Translations under genes and position numbers: made by a program
Part shown: piece after piece, positions 58,792 through 64,000 of the stretch
How positions within the stretch are numbered: the stretch's first letter is position 1
Layout of the letters: each line of letters begins with the position of its first letter
DNA from: Nonomuraea angiospora
GTDB taxonomy: Bacteria; Actinomycetota; Actinomycetes; Streptosporangiales; Streptosporangiaceae
Assembly (NCBI RefSeq): GCF_014873145.1
Contig: NZ_JADBEK010000001.1
Coordinates: forward strand, 9,672,001-9,736,000
DNA: 64,000 nucleotides
Direction: 5' to 3'
Notes under the pieces: model-generated
Seen by the model: the letters and a program-made list of their open reading frames with translations, nothing else
The model's database searches: none
Told to the model about the DNA's origin: nothing

Positions 58792-61281
58792 TCAGCCGGC
58801 GGCGAGGGAGCCGACGATCGAGGCGCGCGCGGCGCGGCGGGCCGGGAGTACGGCGGCCAGCACGCCGGCCGCCCCGGACAGCAGCACGAACAGCGCGATC
58901 TGCCCGATGGGCACCGACAGGACGGCCCCGTCCAGCATCGCCATGATCGCGGCCCAGCCGAAGACCCCGCCGAGCACCACCCCCACCAGCGCTCCGATCA
59001 GTCCGAGCACCAGCGCCTCGACGGACAACATGCGGCGAAGCTGCGGCCGGGTCAGGCCGAGGGCGCGCAGCAGCGCCGACTCCCGCGTGCGCTCGTGGAC
59101 CGACAGGGAGAGCGTGTTGGCGATGCCCAGGAGCGAGATCAGGATCGCCAGGCCCAAAAGCCCAGTGATGATCATGAGCAGCATGTCCAGCGTCTCGTCG
59201 AACTGGCCGCGTACCTCCGTCGAGCTCGACACCTGCACGGTCGGATAGGCGGCGACGGCGGCGTCCACCACCTTGCGGGCCCGCTCGGGCGGCACGCCGT
59301 CCTTGATGTTGATCAGGACGCGGGAGTCGGGCAGGGCGCCGAAGTACGTGTCGAACGCCGCCTCCGCGACGATGACCGACGGGAGCGACGACTGGGCCCC
59401 GTCGAGCAGCGCCACCACCTTCAGCGAGACGACCCCGGCCTCCTCGGTCTTCAGCGAGACCGAGTCGCCGAGCCGCACGCCGCGCTCCGTGGCCACGTTG
59501 TCGGCCACCGCCGCCTGCCCGGGGCCGAGGCCCTTCATGGAGCCGGCGGTCACGGACGGTTCGATCGCCCCGCTGAAGGTGCCGACATCGAGCCGCCGGT
59601 CCGAGAGTTCGGCCTTGGTGGCGCGCACCTGCGCCACGGAGGCCAGCTCCGGCCTGCCGCGCAGCTCCGTGGTCACGGACCGGGGGATGACCGCCTCGCG
59701 CTGCTGGCCGGCCAGCATGTAGTCGATCGGGAACTGGTTGTCCAGCTTGGCCGTCAACGTCAGCCTGGTGGAGGCGGTGACCACCGAGATCAGCGTCATG
59801 AGCGTCACGCCGATGGTCAGCGCGACCGTGGTGGTCGCGGCCCGCTTGGGGTTGCGGCCCGAGTTGTCCACCGCGAGCCGCCCCGGCACCCCGAAGAGCC
59901 TGCCGGGGATCCAGCCGACCAGCGCGCTCAGCGGCCTGATCAGCACCGGGCCCAGGATCAGCACGGCCAGGAACGTCAGCGCGCCCCCGGCCATCACGAC
60001 GAAGAGCGAGACCTGCTGGCCGGGAGTGATCATGAAGACACCGACGGCCGTCGTGCCGAGGCCCGCCACCAGGAAGAGCGCGGCGAAGATGCCGCGTACG
60101 AGGCTCGCCCGGAACGTCTGCTCCTCCACCTGGCTCCGCAGCGCCGCGATCGGCGCGACCCGGGTGGCCGACCGGGCGGGCAGCAGGGCCGCGCCCACCG
60201 TGACCGCCAGGCCGACGGCCAGGCCCACCCCGATCGTGGCGGGGCCGAGGGTGACGGCCGCGTCCGTGGGCAGCGGGGCGTCGAACGAGGCCAGGACCGT
60301 CAGCGTGAGCGAGGCCAGGCCGTACCCGATGACCAGGCCGAGCGCGGAGGCGATCAGCCCCACCACCGTGGACTCCAGCACGATCGCGCCGAACACCTGC
60401 CCGCGCGTGGCCCCGATGCACCGCAGCAGCGCCATCTCCCTGGTGCGCTGCGCGACGAGGATGTTGAAGGTGTTGTAGATGACCAGCGCGGCCACCATCA
60501 TCGCCACGACGCCGAACATCAGCAGGCCCAGCGTGAACATGCGGGTCTCCACCCCGGCGGCCTTGGCCAGGTCGTCGGCCAGCTCGCCGCCGGTCTTGAC
60601 CACGTACGCGCCGCCCACGGCCGCCGCGACGGCCTGCTTCAGCCCGGGGGCCCGGCCCGCCACGTCGATCTCGCGGTAGCCCTGCGCGCCCGTCATCCGC
60701 TGCGCGGTGGCGGCGGTGAAGCCGACCGCGCCGGTGTAGGAGAGCTCCTGGTCCACGCCGGGGTCGAGCAGGCCGACGAGCCTGAACTGGTGCCTGCGCT
60801 GCTTGGCGTCGAGCACCGTGAGCGGGTCGCCGAGCTTGAAGCCCTGGGTCTTGGCGGTGTTCTTGTCGAGCACGGCGGCCTGGTCGTCGGTGCCGGGGCC
60901 GGTGCCCGAGACGATGTCGGTGCGGTCGAGCGGCCCCTGGACGATGGACAGGGCCGTGGTGGGGGCGTTCCCGACGGTCTTGCCGTCCTTGCCGAGCACG
61001 GGAGCGACGGCGCGGATCAGGCCCTGGGCCTCGGTGACGCCGTCCAGGGCGCGCACCTGCTCCAGGACGCGCTCCGGCAGCAGGGCGTCGGGGCCCTTGG
61101 GCAGCACGGCCACGTCCACCTTGCCCGCGTCGGCCGTGACGCGCTGCGCGAACCCGGCCTGCACGGTGTCGTTCAGCACGAACGTGCCCGCGATGAACCC
61201 CACGCCCAGCGTGATCGCCAGCGAGGTGAGCAGCAGCCTGAGCTTGTGCGCGCGCAACCCGGCCAGTGCCGTCTTCAGCAC
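58792..61281 (-). CDS. FtsX-family ABC transporter permease
   Basis: An 829-residue permease with two FtsX-type halves, each with outside domain (about 45-245 and 480-690) and three to four helices. '[39 protein letters not shown]' and '[33 protein letters not shown]' are the two conserved repeats. It is of the MacB/LolE type that moves substrates outside the membrane or removes antibiotics. GTG at 61281 is chosen: it starts 4 nt after the ATPase stop, and TGACGAG overlaps. The two-component system upstream probably controls it. Confidence 0.9.
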   Translation of the reverse strand: MLKTALAGLRAHKLRLLLTSLAITLGVGFIAGTFVLNDTVQAGFAQRVTADAGKVDVAVLPKGPDALLPERVLEQVRALDGVTEAQGLIRAVAPVLGKDGKTVGNAPTTALSIVQGPLDRTDIVSGTGPGTDDQAAVLDKNTAKTQGFKLGDPLTVLDAKQRRHQFRLVGLLDPGVDQELSYTGAVGFTAATAQRMTGAQGYREIDVAGRAPGLKQAVAAAVGGAYVVKTGGELADDLAKAAGVETRMFTLGLLMFGVVAMMVAALVIYNTFNILVAQRTREMALLRCIGATRGQVFGAIVLESTVVGLIASALGLVIGYGLASLTLTVLASFDAPLPTDAAVTLGPATIGVGLAVGLAVTVGAALLPARSATRVAPIAALRSQVEEQTFRASLVRGIFAALFLVAGLGTTAVGVFMITPGQQVSLFVVMAGGALTFLAVLILGPVLIRPLSALVGWIPGRLFGVPGRLAVDNSGRNPKRAATTTVALTIGVTLMTLISVVTASTRLTLTAKLDNQFPIDYMLAGQQREAVIPRSVTTELRGRPELASVAQVRATKAELSDRRLDVGTFSGAIEPSVTAGSMKGLGPGQAAVADNVATERGVRLGDSVSLKTEEAGVVSLKVVALLDGAQSSLPSVIVAEAAFDTYFGALPDSRVLINIKDGVPPERARKVVDAAVAAYPTVQVSSSTEVRGQFDETLDMLLMIITGLLGLAILISLLGIANTLSLSVHERTRESALLRALGLTRPQLRRMLSVEALVLGLIGALVGVVLGGVFGWAAIMAMLDGAVLSVPIGQIALFVLLSGAAGVLAAVLPARRAARASIVGSLAAG

Positions 61282-61285
61282 CTCG

Positions 61286-62041
61286 TCACGCCCTTTCCAG
61301 CTGCACGAGCGTGTCAAGCACGGACTGCGGCGTCGGCGCGCCGATCTCGGTGACCAGCTCGCCGTCGCGCAGGAACACCACGCGGTCGGCGTACGAGGCG
61401 GCCACCGGGTCGTGCGTGACCATGACGATGGTCTGGCCCAGCTCGCGTACGGAGGTGCGCAGGAAGGACAGGACCTCGGCGCCGCTGCGGGAGTCCAGGT
61501 TCCCCGTGGGCTCGTCGGCGAAGATCACCTGAGGCTTGCTGATCAGTGCCCTGGCCACGGCCACGCGCTGCTGCTGGCCGCCGGACAGCTCGCTCGGCCG
61601 GTGTCCGAGCCGGTCCTTCAGCCCGACGGTCTCGATCACCCGGTCGAACAGCGCCTGGTCCGCCTGGCGGGCGGCGATGTCCAGCGGGAGGCGGATGTTC
61701 TGCTCGGCGGTGAGCGTGGGCAGCAGGTTGAAGGCCTGGAAGACGAACCCGATCCGCTCGCGGCGCAGCAGCGTGAGCTGCCGGTCGTTCAGCCCGGTCA
61801 GCTCCACGTCGCCGATGTGCACGGTGCCCGAGGTGGCGGCGTCGAGCCCGGCCAGGCAGTGCATCAGCGTGGACTTGCCGGAGCCCGACGGGCCCATGAT
61901 CGCGGTGAAGGCCCCGGTGGCGAAGGACACGTTCACCGCGCGGAGGGCGTGCACCTGGGCGTCGCCCTCGCCGTACACCTTGGTCAGATCTCTGGCCACC
62001 ACCGCGGGCGGTGCCTGGCGCCTGGTATCGGTGAGCGTCAC
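61286..62041 (-). CDS. ABC transporter ATP-binding protein
   Basis: A 251-residue ATPase: Walker A 'GPSGSGKST', Q-loop '[10 protein letters not shown]', signature '[15 protein letters not shown]', Walker B '[13 protein letters not shown]', and H-loop 'VTHD', as in LolD/MacB-type ATPases. GTG at 62041 is chosen because AAGGAG lies 5 nt upstream; the frame start at 62077 is too far. It forms the transporter with the permease that follows. Confidence 0.93.
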   Translation of the reverse strand: MTLTDTRRQAPPAVVARDLTKVYGEGDAQVHALRAVNVSFATGAFTAIMGPSGSGKSTLMHCLAGLDAATSGTVHIGDVELTGLNDRQLTLLRRERIGFVFQAFNLLPTLTAEQNIRLPLDIAARQADQALFDRVIETVGLKDRLGHRPSELSGGQQQRVAVARALISKPQVIFADEPTGNLDSRSGAEVLSFLRTSVRELGQTIVMVTHDPVAASYADRVVFLRDGELVTEIGAPTPQSVLDTLVQLERA

Positions 62042-62104
62042 TTTCACTCCTTGTCGCGGCTTTTCAACGCGACCCACGCTAGGAGTGGAAATTTCAGGAT
62101 CTGT

Positions 62105-62134
62105 GGGACCTATGGATGGACTTTGTGTAGGACT
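62105..62134. promoter_or_regulatory. Three hexamers at 12-bp spacing before the ABC operon
   Basis: GGGACC (62105), TGGACT (62117) and AGGACT (62129) share the pattern NGGACY and are exactly 12 bp apart, 64-93 nt upstream of the ATPase start. They may bind the response regulator whose gene ends here. The evidence is only the spacing. Confidence 0.3.
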
Positions 62135-62813
62135 ACAGATGACTCCGGTCAGACTTTCGGCCGATGGCTTCCGGTCGATGTGACGGCACGATCAGCCCCG
62201 CCTCGTACGCGTACACCACGACCTGGGCCCGATCCCGCAGCCCCAGCTTGGCCAGCACCCGCCCCAGGTGCGTCTTCACCGTCGCCTCCGCCACCTGCAG
62301 CCGACCGGCGATCTCCATGTTGGACAGGCCGCGGGCCACCATGAGCAGCACCTCCCGCTCGCGCGGCGTCAGGTCGGCCGTCGCCACCGGGTCGTCCGTC
62401 GGGAGCTGCGCGGCGAACCTGTCCAGCATCCGCCGTAACGTGCTCGGCGACACCACCGAGTCGCCCGCGTGCACGATCTTGATCGCCTCGACCAGGTCGG
62501 CCGGCGGCACGTCCTTCAGCAGGAACCCGGCCGCGCCCGCCTTGACCGCGGCGAACGCGTACTCGTCGAGGTCGAACGTGGTCAGGATCAGCACCTTCGG
62601 GCCCTGGATGCGGCTGGTGGCCTCGACGCCGTCCATGACCGGCATGCGCACGTCCATGAGCACGACATCCACCTCGGTGCTCTCCAGCAGCTCCAGCGCC
62701 GCGGCGCCGTCGCCGGCCTCGGCCACCACCTCGATGTCCGGCTGGGCCGCGAGCACCATCCTGAACCCGGCGCGCAGCAGCTCCTGATCGTCGACCAGCA
62801 TCACGCGAATCAC
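62133..62813 (-). CDS. NarL/LuxR-type response regulator
   Basis: A 226-residue protein. The receiver domain has 'VMLVDDQELLRAGFRMVL', the phosphorylated Asp in 'VDVVLMDVRMPVMDGVEA' and Lys in 'GFLLKDVPPADLVEAI'. The LuxR HTH at about 155-205 is 'LTPREREVLLMVARGLSNMEIAGRLQVAEATVKTHLGRVLAKLGLRDRAQ'. GTG at 62813 has AGGAGGT 6 nt upstream. It follows the histidine kinase by 13 nt, so the two form one system. The likely target is the ABC transporter just downstream. Confidence 0.94.
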   Translation of the reverse strand: MIRVMLVDDQELLRAGFRMVLAAQPDIEVVAEAGDGAAALELLESTEVDVVLMDVRMPVMDGVEATSRIQGPKVLILTTFDLDEYAFAAVKAGAAGFLLKDVPPADLVEAIKIVHAGDSVVSPSTLRRMLDRFAAQLPTDDPVATADLTPREREVLLMVARGLSNMEIAGRLQVAEATVKTHLGRVLAKLGLRDRAQVVVYAYEAGLIVPSHRPEAIGRKSDRSHL

Positions 62814-62826
62814 CCGGCCACCTCCT

Positions 62827-63999
62827 CTATGCCGCCTTGACCATGGGCAACCTGGCCAGCACCTCGAACCCGCCGTCCCGCAGCGGCTCCGCCGAGACGG
62901 CGCCGCCGTACATGCCGACCCGCTCGCGCATGCCGATCAGGCCGTGGCCGCCGGCGCTCCTGGGGGCCGCCGCGCCCCGGCCGTCGTCGGTCACGCGTAC
63001 GACGAGCTCGGGGCCGCTGTAGTCGATCTCCACGAGCGCCTGGACGCCGGGGCCGCCGTGCTTGAGCGCGTTCGTGAGGGCTTCCTGGACGATGCGGTAG
63101 ACCGCGAGCTGCTGGCCCTCCGGCAGCTCGACGGGCGCGCCGCCGACCTGGAGCCGGGTGGGCACGGCCGAGCCGCGCACCAGGTCCTCCAGCTGGCCGA
63201 GCCCCGGCTGCGGCGTGTAGTCGGTGCTCTCCTGCTCGCCCTCGCGCAGGACGCCGACCAGCCTGCGCATCTCGGCGAGCGCGGCGCGGCCGGTCTTGGA
63301 GATGGCCCTGACGGCCTCGCGGGCCTGCTCGGGATCGGAGTCGAGGGCGTAGCCCGCGCCGTCGGCCTGCACCACCATCACGCTGACGTTGTGGGCCACG
63401 ACGTCGTGCAGCTCCCTGGCGATCCTGGCGCGCTCGGCCGCGGCGGCCATCCTGGCCTGCTGGTCGCGCTCGCGCTCCGCCCGTTCCGCGCGCTCTTCGA
63501 GCCCTTCCAGGTATCGCCTGCGGGTGCTGGCGTACAGGCCGGTCAACCAGACCGTCACGGTGAAGATCGAGCCGCTGAAGAACATCCCCAAGGTAGGCGT
63601 GTCCCACCTGGCCAGGGCCAGGAACACCCCCAGCTCCGTCACCAGGCCCGCGGCCAGGCTCCAGCGGAACGAGCACCGGTACGCCACCGCCCAGAGGGCG
63701 ACCAGCACGGCGAGGTTGGCGGGCAGCGGGTTGACCCCCGCCAGCCACTGCCCGAAGCTGATCAGCGCGATCACGGCGAACGAGGCGACCGCGCGCTCGC
63801 GCCAGAGCAGCGGCAGCAGCAGCGCCGCCGACAGGGCCAGATATCCGGCCACGCCGAAGTAGGGGCCGGCGGCCGTGGCCGGGGGGACGGCCGCGTACGG
63901 GATCGCCAGGATCGCGCACAGCGTGGCGAGCGGGGCGACCCGGAGGACGCCCGCCAGCTTCTCGTGGCGCCTCGACCACGCCCGCACCTTGCCGAACAC
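62827..63999 (-). CDS. Sensor histidine kinase (HisKA_3), at the window edge
   Basis: A 390-residue kinase. Five membrane helices at residues about 20-155 form the sensor, and a coiled linker 'ERAERAERERDQQARMAAAAERARIARELHDVVAHN' leads to the phosphorylated His in 'RELHDVVAHN'. The ATPase part is 'YRIVQEALTNALKHGGPG' and 'VRVTDDGRGAAAPRSAGGHGLIGMRERVGMYGG'. The start at 63999 is at the right edge, so the true start could lie further out, though the length is typical of the family. No ligand-binding outside domain is present, as in Liar/DesK-type sensors that respond to membrane stress. Confidence 0.9.
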   Translation of the reverse strand: MFGKVRAWSRRHEKLAGVLRVAPLATLCAILAIPYAAVPPATAAGPYFGVAGYLALSAALLLPLLWRERAVASFAVIALISFGQWLAGVNPLPANLAVLVALWAVAYRCSFRWSLAAGLVTELGVFLALARWDTPTLGMFFSGSIFTVTVWLTGLYASTRRRYLEGLEERAERAERERDQQARMAAAAERARIARELHDVVAHNVSVMVVQADGAGYALDSDPEQAREAVRAISKTGRAALAEMRRLVGVLREGEQESTDYTPQPGLGQLEDLVRGSAVPTRLQVGGAPVELPEGQQLAVYRIVQEALTNALKHGGPGVQALVEIDYSGPELVVRVTDDGRGAAAPRSAGGHGLIGMRERVGMYGGAVSAEPLRDGGFEVLARLPMVKAA

Positions 64000-64000
64000 A

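Overview
The window is about 64 kb of high-GC DNA with dense genes on both strands. It fits a mycelial or spore-forming actinomycete, most likely in the Streptosporangiaceae/Nonomuraea neighbourhood, although no rRNA is present to settle this. Evidence for the group: many GTG starts; many leaderless genes whose -10 hexamer (TANNNT) ends 6-7 nt before the start codon; a FilP-type coiled-coil gene next to methylmalonyl-CoA epimerase and thiolase, as in Streptomyces; and a block pncB / clpS - DUF2017 - mec - cysO - cysM ... murI - MBL hydrolase - rph - rdgB, which matches the Mycobacterium tuberculosis Rv1330c-Rv1341 order.

Layout. 1-8.7 kb: a truncated LamG surface protein and a 2,095-aa RHS/YD-repeat protein with an odd Ala/Arg/Lys-rich C-terminal tail, closed by a strong terminator. 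8.7-19.4 kb: SDR oxidoreductase, alpha/beta hydrolase, AI-2E family permease, FilP-like cytoskeletal protein, divergent mce/thiolase, a three-gene membrane protein-HTH-oxidoreductase operon, a 50-aa small protein behind a repeated motif, DUF4230 and a large membrane protein. 19.6-23.2 kb: MarR regulator, CnoX/YbbN-like co-chaperone, cytidylate-kinase-like protein, malic enzyme. 23.2-24.2 kb: non-coding and repeat-rich (paired hairpins, a degenerate ~40-bp array, a 33-bp minisatellite). 24.2-28.6 kb: a glycerol operon (IclR regulator, glpK, glpD, hypothetical) with one 17-bp palindrome at both promoters. 28.7-36.6 kb: TetR regulators, an LPFTG-type wall protein, YqgE, two MFS exporters, DUF3039, a secreted M43 metalloprotease and a frameshifted membrane protein. 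36.7-42.9 kb: SF2 helicase, GNAT, an HTH-sensor plus glycosyltransferase pair, small membrane protein, STAS protein. 43-55.4 kb: NAD salvage (pncA, pncB), clpS, the protein-bound cysteine pathway (mec-leader-cysO-cysM), DUF3352, PRC-barrel, thioesterase, murI, MBL hydrolase, MFS, rph and rdgB. 55.4-64 kb: a membrane-anchored molybdopterin oxidoreductase, a papain-fold (Tox-PL-like) toxin with an Imm35/YrhB-like partner, a FtsX-type ABC transporter and a NarL-type two-component system running off the right edge.

Most notable points: the leader between mec and cysO, with a 34-codon ORF and nested stems, looks like a cysteine attenuator. The toxin/immunity pair has a repeat-expanded linker. The HTH-sensor/glycosyltransferase module overlaps translationally and has two direct repeats 20 bp apart at its promoter. 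The GylR-type operators can be read directly. Leaderless promoters are frequent, and in two cases the -10 box contains the stop codon of the gene upstream. Functions were assigned by reading motifs and gene order; no database search was possible.
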